From contig JALBYC010000024.1 of assembly GCA_023212645.1 (NCBI GenBank), forward strand, positions 110,280 to 174,279: 64,000 nucleotides of DNA, in the 5' to 3' direction. Positions 56,927 through 64,000 of this stretch are shown in pieces. How positions within the stretch are numbered: position 1 is the first letter of the stretch; every line of letters begins with the position of its first letter. Under the pieces are notes generated by a model. It worked only from the letters and a program-made list of their open reading frames with translations. It was not told the DNA's origin and did not search any database. The stretch is from Farysia itapuensis (taxonomy: Eukaryota > Basidiomycota > Ustilaginomycetes > Ustilaginales > Ustilaginaceae). Made by a program: the position numbers and the translations under genes.

Positions 56927-58969
56927 CTACTGCGGGTCCGCCTCTCCTCGTAGGATCTTGGAAATGAGTGTATCGTATGGCTTGGGGTTGTCTAGATAGA
57001 TATGGTGACCACTGTTGGGTACAACAAAGCAGTTGGTCTTGGTATTGCCGAGCTTGCGTAGACGCTTGACTACTTCTTTGCCGCCGCGCACGTCCATCCA
57101 ATCTTGCTCGCCGTACAAAAAGCTCATGGGCATCTTGAGACTGTCGATTCGATCTACCATTGGTTTGCGAGCAAAGGCCCCTGGCTGCAAGATATGTGCT
57201 AGGCAGTATTCGCCCGAGCCTTTGCTGAGGAAGATGCTTTGACAATAGGCGTGCAGCGATCGTAGCTCATCGTCTGGTAGCGCACCGAATCGACGAGACG
57301 TGTATCTGCCAGCAAGCATGGGTCCAAAGAACAGACTGGTGCGCAGAATGCCAAAGGGCGAGACGTTTTGCTCCCAGAGGAAGCCAAAGACGCTTCGAGC
57401 CCGCTTCGAGAATCGTGGCGGCTCATGACTGGCCTTTTCAGGCTGAGTTGACTGTCCCGAGCGCGAGACTGTGGCTGAGTCTACGGACGCCGACGTCGTT
57501 ACGCGATCCAGTCGGGGCTCGCTATGACTTTCGACAGGCACCCCAGCGCGATTCTGCGCAGCTCTTCTGGCCATATCGTTGGCTGATGCAGCATCTTTGC
57601 GCTCCTCGCGGACCGAGCCGGGTGCAACAGCAGTCTGAGGCTGCTTGACTTCTTGCTCTACCGCTGAGTTTGACTTCTTGGCAAACGTCGGCGTGCCGGA
57701 TTGATCTTCGACGGGGGCTGCAGGGATGCCCACTGGGCTTACCAGGATCAAACGCTCAACTCGGCGCGGGTATTTGAGCGCATAAGCGAGAGATAAGTAG
57801 CCACCCAAACTGTGGCCCACCAGTACCATCTTTTCAAGACCCATCTTGTGTCGCCAGTCTTCGAGACTGCTGATGAAGAAGCTCTCAGCCGCTTCTACGC
57901 GAGAGTCGACTGTCTTGAGATCGGCGGAGGGGATATGGAAGGTGGGGCGGGAGGAGCGACCCATACCTAGCCAGTCGAGAACATATAGGCGAGAATTAGG
58001 CACCTGAGCCATGGAGCGCAAGTTTTGAAAGAAAAAGGCGCTACCAGCTCCATAGCCGTGTGCAAGGACAATCTTGGTTTCGTTCTTGATCTTGTCCGCG
58101 TTGGCTTCCGAGTAAGGCAAGCCAATCTCGAGCATGTTGAGCTTGCGGCCAGAGGGAGGTACGTAAGGCTTGACTCCATCGTGGGTCGGTGCAAGCTCGA
58201 GGTTGTCGTTGAGATCAGTCTCTGCATAGTCTTCCGGCAACTGGGGCTGCGAATCAGCTTCGATTCGGGCAGTCGACGAGGATCCGATATCGACGAGGCG
58301 AATGCAGCCTACTTTGCCGTCAGCGGCAGGGCCAGCTGCGATGGTCATAGCGGAAGGTTCCTTGTGACTGCGAAAAGGCCAAAAGTGCGGCAAGTGAAAG
58401 TGCGAAGAGTGTGGGGCTGCTGTAGGGAGAGGGTCAGAGCTCTGATCGCGGATCGAAGCCAACCCTTTGGCCAGGCCTTTGCCGTCGCGAACGTCGTCGT
58501 CATCGCTGCATTCGACGTTGTTCACCGTGGCACCGTCAAAGTAGCCAGTGTTGCGGTACAAGTGCAGCTCTGCATGGGCAGAATCCTGGATTGGGTTGGC
58601 CTTCCACCAGGCAATCAACGACGTCTTGAAGCTGGAGGGGATGGGAGGGGCAATGTACGCAGGTGCATCTGATGCTGGAGGAGGCGAGGTGGTTGCAGTG
58701 GCGAGTGCGGTATCAGAAGCCGACATGGGGGGCACTCCCTTTGAGAGTCGCATAGACCCAGTGGCGGGAGACGCAGGGGCTGTTTGAGAGGCAAAGCCAG
58801 AGGCCGAGCGTCTCTGATGGACATCATCAGGTGTTGTTGAGCCAGTTGACGACGGCGTTGAAGCGACTGCTTCGTCTTGATGCTGCATGGCAGCAATACG
58901 TCGGGAAGTATGTAATGCAGTGGTGTATGGTCGACTGGCTGCTCTGTACGCTCCCAGAGATGCAAGCAT
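56927..58969 (-). CDS. Alpha/beta hydrolase of the CGI-58/ABHD4-5/Cld1 lipid hydrolase group, probably mitochondrial
   Basis: A 680-residue protein whose first ~25 residues are Arg/Ser/Ala-rich without acids, a good mitochondrial presequence. The hydrolase fold starts near 285: LAHGYGAGSAFFFQNL, LDWLGMGRSSRP, then the nucleophile elbow GHSLGG with Ser387. The HX4D motif at H655-D660 (HHIYLD), shared by CGI-58, ABHD4 and yeast Cld1/Ict1, is present, as is the partner motif FLYGEQDWMD. Cld1 deacylates cardiolipin in mitochondria and Ict1 acylates lysophosphatidate; which reaction applies is not decided by the sequence. A disordered ~100-residue insert lies between the elbow and the cap, and the N-terminal third is also low complexity. 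Confidence 0.85.
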   Translation of the reverse strand: MLASLGAYRAASRPYTTALHTSRRIAAMQHQDEAVASTPSSTGSTTPDDVHQRRSASGFASQTAPASPATGSMRLSKGVPPMSASDTALATATTSPPPASDAPAYIAPPIPSSFKTSLIAWWKANPIQDSAHAELHLYRNTGYFDGATVNNVECSDDDDVRDGKGLAKGLASIRDQSSDPLPTAAPHSSHFHLPHFWPFRSHKEPSAMTIAAGPAADGKVGCIRLVDIGSSSTARIEADSQPQLPEDYAETDLNDNLELAPTHDGVKPYVPPSGRKLNMLEIGLPYSEANADKIKNETKIVLAHGYGAGSAFFFQNLRSMAQVPNSRLYVLDWLGMGRSSRPTFHIPSADLKTVDSRVEAAESFFISSLEDWRHKMGLEKMVLVGHSLGGYLSLAYALKYPRRVERLILVSPVGIPAAPVEDQSGTPTFAKKSNSAVEQEVKQPQTAVAPGSVREERKDAASANDMARRAAQNRAGVPVESHSEPRLDRVTTSASVDSATVSRSGQSTQPEKASHEPPRFSKRARSVFGFLWEQNVSPFGILRTSLFFGPMLAGRYTSRRFGALPDDELRSLHAYCQSIFLSKGSGEYCLAHILQPGAFARKPMVDRIDSLKMPMSFLYGEQDWMDVRGGKEVVKRLRKLGNTKTNCFVVPNSGHHIYLDNPKPYDTLISKILRGEADPQ

Positions 58970-59183
58970 GCGATAGCGGTGCTCGTGTCTCTAGGCAGTT
59001 GTCAGAGAGTGACGCGAGGGTGAATGAGAATTACAATGTCCAGCCGACAGTTTTTCCACTAACTGTGCTTCCTCCACAGCCTTTTGACCAACAAACAACC
59101 CCTCCGCGGACATTTTGCCCAGAGGCAAAGACGCGTAAGCGCCCACATGCTCTCTCGGCATGACCCAAAATAGAAAAGAATTT

Positions 59184-59192
59184 AAAAAAAAA
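59184..59192 (-). terminator. RNA polymerase III terminator of tRNA-Ala copy 2
   Basis: An A run on the plus strand is a T run shortly after the 3' end of the minus-strand tRNA-Ala, the usual Pol III stop. Confidence 0.78.
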
Positions 59193-59203
59193 GTAAGGAG
59201 AAT

Positions 59204-59291
59204 GGAGACTGCATGAGTCGAACACGCGACCTTTCGCAAGTAGACACCAGTAAATGCTAAGCGAACGCTCTACCAACTGAGCTAAACCCCC
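59204..59291 (-). tRNA. tRNA-Ala(AGC) with a 16-nt intron, copy 2
   Basis: The 88 bp are identical to copy 1 at 26872-26959, including the intron; the identity continues for a few bases of trailer. Folding is the same: acceptor GGGGGTT/AGTCTCC, D arm GCTC/GAGC, anticodon AGC and T arm GCGTG/CATGC. Confidence 0.95.
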
Positions 59292-59430
59292 GAAATGGCT
59301 GAGGTGTGGATCTGGGTTTGCGTATATAATCTGATCACTATCCCGCGTTCATCACTTCCGGTTGTTTTGGGCCGAGCACAGTTCTGTCTCGCACGTTGAC
59401 AACCACCATCCACCACTTACATCCGCCATC

Positions 59431-60279
59431 ATGTCCGAGTTGTTTGACAGCTATGCCTCTGACTTGCAACAGCTCCGAGATGGCATTCGGCAGAAGCTCG
59501 ATCAGGCCAGCACACAGAGTGTTGAAGCCAAGAAAGCAACTCTGCGTCGAGCAGAAATGGAGGTAGAAGAAGCCGAAGAAGTCATCTCGCAGATGGACAT
59601 TGAGGTACAAGGCTTTCCACAGTCTGTACGGTCTCGATATGCAGTCCAAATACGCGGCTTCAAGCAGCAAGTCGACAAGCTGAACAAAGAGATCGTAGGT
59701 ACTTTGCGAGAAGGCTTATGCGAATCCCTTACTGATGTCACGTTCGGAACAGAAATCAGCGTTGTCGTCCCGCAGAGGAGACGGCTTCAATGCCGCTTAC
59801 ACTGACGACACAGATCTCGAAGCAGCAGACTCTACTGCTGCGCAACGTCAGAAGCTGTTACAAGGCACGTCGCTCCTCGAAGACGGCACCCGCAGGCTCG
59901 AAGAGTCAAATCGACTCGCGCTCGAGACTGAAGACATCGGTGCCGGTATTCTCAACGACCTTCGAAGCCAACGCGAACAGATCGAGAACTCGAGAGATAC
60001 CGTGAGTTTACTGCGCCATCTTAGTTTCAGTCCGTAGCTAACACTCTCTTATGCTACAGTTGCGCTCAGCCGATCAGAACATCGATCGCTCATCAAAGAC
60101 GCTATCCAAGATGATCAGACGGTAGGTGTTTGTGCGACTCGGGCCGGACCAGCACCCTCTCTGACGCTTCTTTCTGCTCTCTGCGCGACAGGGCCAAACA
60201 GCAGAAACTGGTTACCGTAGGCATCATCGTCTGCCTTGTGCTTCTCATCCTTTTGATCCTCTACAACAAGCTCTTCTGA
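59431..60279 (+). CDS. VTI1: VTI1, Qb-SNARE of the Golgi/endosome/vacuole, four exons
   Basis: Splicing by hand gives exons 59431-59694, 59753-60001, 60060-60121 and 60192-60279, 220 residues in all. Introns (58, 58 and 70 nt) start GTAGGT, GTGAGT and GTAGGT, end in AG, and have branch-like CTGAT, GCTAAC and CTGAC. The N-terminal three-helix domain (about 5-95) is Vti1-like (SYASDLQQLRDGIRQKL, QMDIEVQGFP). The SNARE motif follows, with the zero-layer Gln in DLRSQREQI, and the C-terminus is one membrane anchor (VGIIVCLVLLILLILYNKLF). Vti1 pairs with Tlg2 at the TGN/endosome and with Pep12 and Vam3 elsewhere. It is the only gene here with introns I can place exactly. Exon 1 reads through the first intron as a false longer frame. 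Confidence 0.96.
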
Positions 60280-60461
60280 TCGCCCCGTCGGCGTGTACCT
60301 CGCCGATCTCACTTACCCGCGGCCGGCTCAGATGGGCATTCGTTCGATCTGGCCCCGTGTTCCTCTTGTCCATACCCACACTGATTCGCCAATTTTACGG
60401 ATTTTTGCTACCTCCTCATTTGGCTAAAGATACCATGTCATGTTGCCTTCCGTAATTTCTG

Positions 60462-63203
60462 CTATAAGACGCCAAGAGGGTCAGAAGCCGCTTTCTTGCT
60501 ATCATCCGACTGAGCTTGTGGCTCGTATGATTGTGGTTGGTGAGCAACAGGCGCCGCCCATGCTTGAGGTCTTGGAACACCACTCAAACCCTCGGTTGAG
60601 CCTTGAGTTTCGTGGATTCGGGAGCGCATTGAGACGTGCTCCCGATGCATCTCGTCCCGGATTCCGTTGGATGCTGTCCAAGGGTTGCTGCCCTGATTTT
60701 TGGGTGCAGCGAATAAGGGCATCTCTGACTGCGAAGATCGATGATCACCGTGAGGCTGAAGGTCTGGCAGACTGCTTTGTGATGACGGGACGTCGAAACC
60801 GCTCTCAGCAGGTGCGGTCGGTGAAGCCATTGCTTCTTGTAGCCTGCCCCATCCACCGATGAATAGGTTCTTCATTCGGTTGGCGGCGTCTGTTGCTGTC
60901 TGCAAATTGGGTGTGGCTTCTACATCAGTCGCTGGCTGTTGACCTGCGCCCCTCATCTGACGAGGCTGATACGCCAACTTTGGCTGATTGACGTTACCTG
61001 TGCGACCCGAATCCGCGGCTGCAACAGAGCTCGAGGCGTCCGTCTTGCCACTTTGCAACGCCACTCCAAGGGGATTCAGTACAGGATCAACATCACCCGC
61101 ACCGACTGTTGCAATTGTAGGATCGGGGTCCGCAGCTGTTGTCGCAAGATTGCTGCTAGATGCATTCGCGGAACCCTCGCCGCCTCGGACTGCACGCTCC
61201 AAGCGTTCCTTAGCTCTCCTTCTTTCGTCCGCCTCCTTGTCCAAATAAGCATTCATGTCACCGTCTGCCTTTTGGAAAAGACGTTCAAAGTAGCGCACGT
61301 CTCGTGCGTCTGCAATGAGGACGCCCATATCGGTACCAATGCGTTTTGGATCTCGGTCGTCCAGCTCTGGTTGGTATGATCGGTTCGCGAACTTTTTCTT
61401 GGCCTCGTCGCTCAGAAGATACGTCCACGCACTGACCGTCTTTGTGGAGAGTGGAGCAAGAATCTTGCCATCGATGTCTTCAGGTCGGAGTCTTTGACGT
61501 TCGCAGTTGAGCAAGAAGGAACCAAACTTGCACTCGTGAGTGACCCTGAGCAGCTCGACCAAATAGTCGACACCGTACTCGAATCGTGTAGGGAATTGCC
61601 GCATGATTTGCCACAAGCAGTCCAAGAATTGCTGAAACACGGGCGACGTTTCCTTGATGTGCGAGCCTTTGTGCGAAGCCGACGAGCTCCCAGACGTAGC
61701 TGCGGAAAAGTTGGCAGTGAGCTGCTTGGTGAATCCCCAGAATGCGTTAGCAGCTGCCTGCGAGTCGAAACCACCACCAGCGGCCGCCTTGTCCAGCTCG
61801 CCGTCAGTGCCATCGCCATCTTCTTCTTCGCTATAGCTATACTTTGAGCTAAAGTACTTTTCACATCCCTTTTGACCGCCTCGATCTGTGAACTTGTGGC
61901 CAAAGCTGAGCCAATCCTTTTCGATCAGCACTGCAAGACCTTCAAAGGTTCGAAAGTACGGATCGAGACAGATCTGCGCGATTGCTGCGAGTTGTGACGT
62001 CCGGTCCCAACCGTCAGAGCAGTGGATTAGGACATGAGAACTGTTGATGTGCACGTTGCGCACGATTGACATGGAGCCTTCGAGCAAAGATTGGACGTGC
62101 TTGAGCCAGGATGACTTGCGCAACGCAGTTGCATCGACTGGCGTCGGACTGAGCTTGATGACGGAGCCAACGTCTTCGAGACTTTCGACATGCATTCCAA
62201 ATGTCGGTGTTGGCTCGCTGTCGCGTAGTGCATCTGTGAGCCTGTTGAGACTGTCCCTCATGACGTGAATGTTGTCGATGCCAAGGTATGACTTCTTGCA
62301 GCCTTTGTAGTACTCCATGTTTTCCGTTCCAGCGCCCTTTGCGACGTTGGCCATGGCATTTGTTGTTGGACGTGCATCGATGATGAGATTGGTGCTTGTT
62401 GCGCCATAGACTGTGGCACCGGCCGAGTTGGCGGTGGCATCTGCGGCAGCTTTGGCCGTCGATGATTCCGGGTTGGCGTACTGATGTGATGTGAAGATGG
62501 CCTCGATCAATTTCTCGTCCTGGATCGAACGGGCGTTCTTGAGACCGACCATAGGCTGACTGGATCGCGTTATAGATGCATGATTGGCCCAATGCAAATA
62601 CGTCAGCGCAGGGATACGCTCTTTGCTGCGGTACTTTGCCGCATAGTTGAGCGTCGTATCACTGATGCGAGAGGGTACGACCATGTGGGATGGATAGGAG
62701 GAGCAGAAAGCATATTGTGCGTTGACGTCGGTGAAGCGCCAAGCTTTGGACCGCGATCCAACGCCCTGTCTTGCAAACTCTTTCTTGAAGTCGTACACTT
62801 TCCAAGCTGCTGCATCTTGTGTCTCTTTGGGACGATAATGGAAAGCGTATAGCTGTGACACGTCGGAGAGCACTGCACAGTTTTTGAGGCTATCGAAAAC
62901 GGCTGTTTGGTCGTCCTCGGAACGAAATGCAATGGCGCACGAATCAAAGTCCTTTTGAAACAAGGTGATTGGGTAGATACGAGAGGAAGAGCCTGACTGT
63001 GCTGCGATACGAAGGGATGGCATACGAGTGACGTTGAGCAGAAGCGAGAAGGCAATCTGTCGCGATTCGGCAGCAGACTGAGCTTCAAAGACCAGATGGT
63101 GCGAAGTCAGCTTGAGCACGCCCTGCTGACACCTTGTCTCGCCTTTGCGCTGAAAGAAGACGTTGTGCACGACTGTGATCTTAGGTGTTGGTGGCGTGGA
63201 CAT
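60462..63203 (-). CDS. YMR1: Myotubularin-family phosphoinositide 3-phosphatase
   Basis: Translation from the ATG at 63203 gives 913 residues. The PH-GRAM domain comes first (residues about 8-110: VVHNVFFQRKGETRCQQGVLKLTSHHLVF). The phosphatase domain follows, with PSRISDTTLNYAAKYRSKERIPALTYLHW and the CX5R loop HCSDGWDRTSQ, where C395 is the nucleophile and R401 the phosphate ligand, so the enzyme should be active. Further blocks are LCLDPYFRT-like ICLDPYFRTFEGLAVLIEKDWLSFGHKF and a FLDCLWQIMRQFP. The C-terminal ~280 residues are disordered. These enzymes remove the 3-phosphate of PI3P and PI(3,5)P2 on endosomes. The frame stays open up to an ATG at 63497, but that would overlap the TLG2 coding end, so the inner start was chosen. 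Confidence 0.93.
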   Translation of the reverse strand: MSTPPTPKITVVHNVFFQRKGETRCQQGVLKLTSHHLVFEAQSAAESRQIAFSLLLNVTRMPSLRIAAQSGSSSRIYPITLFQKDFDSCAIAFRSEDDQTAVFDSLKNCAVLSDVSQLYAFHYRPKETQDAAAWKVYDFKKEFARQGVGSRSKAWRFTDVNAQYAFCSSYPSHMVVPSRISDTTLNYAAKYRSKERIPALTYLHWANHASITRSSQPMVGLKNARSIQDEKLIEAIFTSHQYANPESSTAKAAADATANSAGATVYGATSTNLIIDARPTTNAMANVAKGAGTENMEYYKGCKKSYLGIDNIHVMRDSLNRLTDALRDSEPTPTFGMHVESLEDVGSVIKLSPTPVDATALRKSSWLKHVQSLLEGSMSIVRNVHINSSHVLIHCSDGWDRTSQLAAIAQICLDPYFRTFEGLAVLIEKDWLSFGHKFTDRGGQKGCEKYFSSKYSYSEEEDGDGTDGELDKAAAGGGFDSQAAANAFWGFTKQLTANFSAATSGSSSASHKGSHIKETSPVFQQFLDCLWQIMRQFPTRFEYGVDYLVELLRVTHECKFGSFLLNCERQRLRPEDIDGKILAPLSTKTVSAWTYLLSDEAKKKFANRSYQPELDDRDPKRIGTDMGVLIADARDVRYFERLFQKADGDMNAYLDKEADERRRAKERLERAVRGGEGSANASSSNLATTAADPDPTIATVGAGDVDPVLNPLGVALQSGKTDASSSVAAADSGRTGNVNQPKLAYQPRQMRGAGQQPATDVEATPNLQTATDAANRMKNLFIGGWGRLQEAMASPTAPAESGFDVPSSQSSLPDLQPHGDHRSSQSEMPLFAAPKNQGSNPWTASNGIRDEMHREHVSMRSRIHETQGSTEGLSGVPRPQAWAAPVAHQPQSYEPQAQSDDSKKAASDPLGVL

Positions 63204-63406
63204 GATTGCCAGAGTATGCCCTTGAGCCGCGACTTGAGCAGCGTATGGAGAGCAGAGTGTTGTTCCCAGAAAACCTCCGACAAACAGTCGAAAAGTCCAA
63301 AGGGTCCGAGCACAATTGACAATTCGACACTCACACTCGACCTTCACACTCCCAGCTTTCGCAGACATGGCACACACATACATTCCTTTGTCGCACTCGT
63401 CTACGC

Positions 63407-64000
63407 CTATGGAGCTGTGGCGAACAAGCGCCAGAAGGGCTTGATGATGATGATGGCTATCAGCACCGCGATCAGAAGCAAGAGAAAGAGAATGCATTGC
63501 CTCCTTCCTGAACGACGTTGGTATCTTGTGGCTGTATCCAGTTCGCGAACTGCGCCCTGCATCTCGGTCGACATCAGCTCGACGTTGTAGTCGATGCGAT
63601 CCAGCATGGTCCCTTGGTCAATCACGAGGTTCTGAAGGTCGCCAAACAGATGGGCCAATTCCTGTATCGACTTGGCAATGCCATTGATCTCGCGCGAGCG
63701 CTGCTGAATGTCGATGTCAGCCTGCGACATGTGCTCTTGCTGTTCGAACAGCACCAGGTCAGATGCCAGTTGCTGGCTTGAAAGCTCCATGTCCTCGCGC
63801 ATTGCCAGCTCGCTGTCCTTGAGCGCAACGCCCTGGGCTGCGCGCAGGTCTCTGTCTCTGACTTCCATGCCTTTCATCCGCTTGAGATAAAGGCTTTGCT
63901 GCTTGCGAAAGGCGCCGCTGAGGTCCTGCACGCGAGTTGCGAGTGCCGTCTGCACGTTCTGCGCGAGAGCAATCTGGTGTCTTGTGATGTCGACTGTGCT
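63407..64000 (-). CDS. TLG2: TLG2/syntaxin-16 Qa-SNARE (5' end outside window)
   Basis: The frame runs from the stop at 63407 to the right edge without a break, at least 197 codons; the visible part is the C-terminal half. It has the end of the Habc region (LSGAFRKQQSLYLKRMKGME), the Qa SNARE motif (QQRSREINGIAKSIQELAHLFGDLQNLVIDQGTMLDRIDYNVE) and one C-terminal membrane anchor (CILFLLLLIAVLIAIIII) with a short lumenal tail. The 'REINGIAKSI-ELA-LF-DL' pattern is diagnostic of Tlg2/syntaxin-16, which works at the TGN and early endosome with Vti1, Tlg1 and Snc. An internal Met is not the start, because coding-quality sequence continues upstream to the edge. The stop lies about 200 bp before the myotubularin start. 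Confidence 0.93.
   Translation of the reverse strand, partial: STVDITRHQIALAQNVQTALATRVQDLSGAFRKQQSLYLKRMKGMEVRDRDLRAAQGVALKDSELAMREDMELSSQQLASDLVLFEQQEHMSQADIDIQQRSREINGIAKSIQELAHLFGDLQNLVIDQGTMLDRIDYNVELMSTEMQGAVRELDTATRYQRRSGRRQCILFLLLLIAVLIAIIIIKPFWRLFATAP

Larger units (their letters stand above)
58970..59430. promoter_or_regulatory. Divergent intergenic region with tRNA-Ala copy 2
   Basis: The 461-bp gap between the alpha/beta hydrolase and VTI1 start codons holds tRNA-Ala copy 2 and its A/T-rich terminator. GTATATAATC near 59322-59331 is a TATA-like element for VTI1 or for the tRNA upstream region. Confidence 0.5.

Noticed and set aside
59431..59805. 147-codon frame reading through VTI1 exon 1 into intron 1
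   Set aside because: Intron 1 has clear GT-AG ends and a branch site, and the SNARE motif is only recovered after splicing.
63204..63497. Upstream extension of the myotubularin frame to the ATG at 63497
   Set aside because: It would overlap the TLG2 coding end by about 90 bp and adds low-quality sequence before the PH-GRAM domain.

Overview
The window reads as a gene-dense, intron-poor basidiomycete nuclear chromosome segment, most likely from a smut fungus or related yeast-form species (Ustilaginomycotina). The reasons are long single-exon reading frames, short spliceosomal introns in only one gene that I can resolve (VTI1), intron-bearing tRNAs, and fungal families such as Zn2Cys6 activators, DUR3, GH128 and CYP40. 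The species cannot be named from sequence alone. An intact cellular RNA-dependent RNA polymerase argues against Ustilago maydis itself, which is known to have lost RNAi genes, and fits an RNAi-retaining relative.

Layout. 0-4 kb: an unrecognised Ser/Pro-rich coiled-coil protein that runs off the left edge (minus), then an NBR1-like ZZ/FW protein (minus). 4-13.5 kb: peroxisomal acyl-CoA oxidase, EAF7 (NuA4), SCO1 (minus), RQC1/TCF25 and a CYP40 cyclophilin. 13.5-24 kb, minus strand: RdRP, a MINDY deubiquitinase with a C-terminal CaaX box and a Zn2Cys6 factor, then tRNA-Phe on the plus strand. 24-29.5 kb, plus strand: a second Zn2Cys6 factor, tRNA-Ala (minus) and the DUR3 urea transporter. 29.6-46.1 kb, minus strand: kinesin-3, a giant PPR protein fused in frame to an NDUFAF5-type methyltransferase, and Mediator subunit 13. 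47.2-52 kb, plus strand: a secreted GH128 glucanase and an RRN6-like Pol I factor. 52-59 kb, minus strand: a CDF metal transporter with DxxxD motifs, pantothenate kinase, a mitochondrial-type alpha/beta hydrolase and a second copy of the same tRNA-Ala. 59.4-64 kb: the SNARE VTI1 (four exons), a myotubularin phosphatase, and the 3' part of the SNARE TLG2, which runs off the right edge.

How the genes work together: most are housekeeping genes without an operon-like theme. Some share a setting. SCO1, the PPR-NDUFAF5 protein and the alpha/beta hydrolase are mitochondrial. VTI1, myotubularin and TLG2 are neighbours that act at endosome/TGN membranes, and kinesin-3 moves endosomes. EAF7, MED13, RRN6 and two Zn2Cys6 factors act in transcription. 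Many genes end tail-to-tail within 55-185 bp.

Most notable: (i) the PPR-NDUFAF5 fusion, whose linker looks like an internal mitochondrial presequence and suggests a polyprotein; (ii) the RdRP; (iii) the CaaX-tailed MINDY protease with a large unassigned C-terminal region. I see no transposons, CRISPR arrays or viral insertions.
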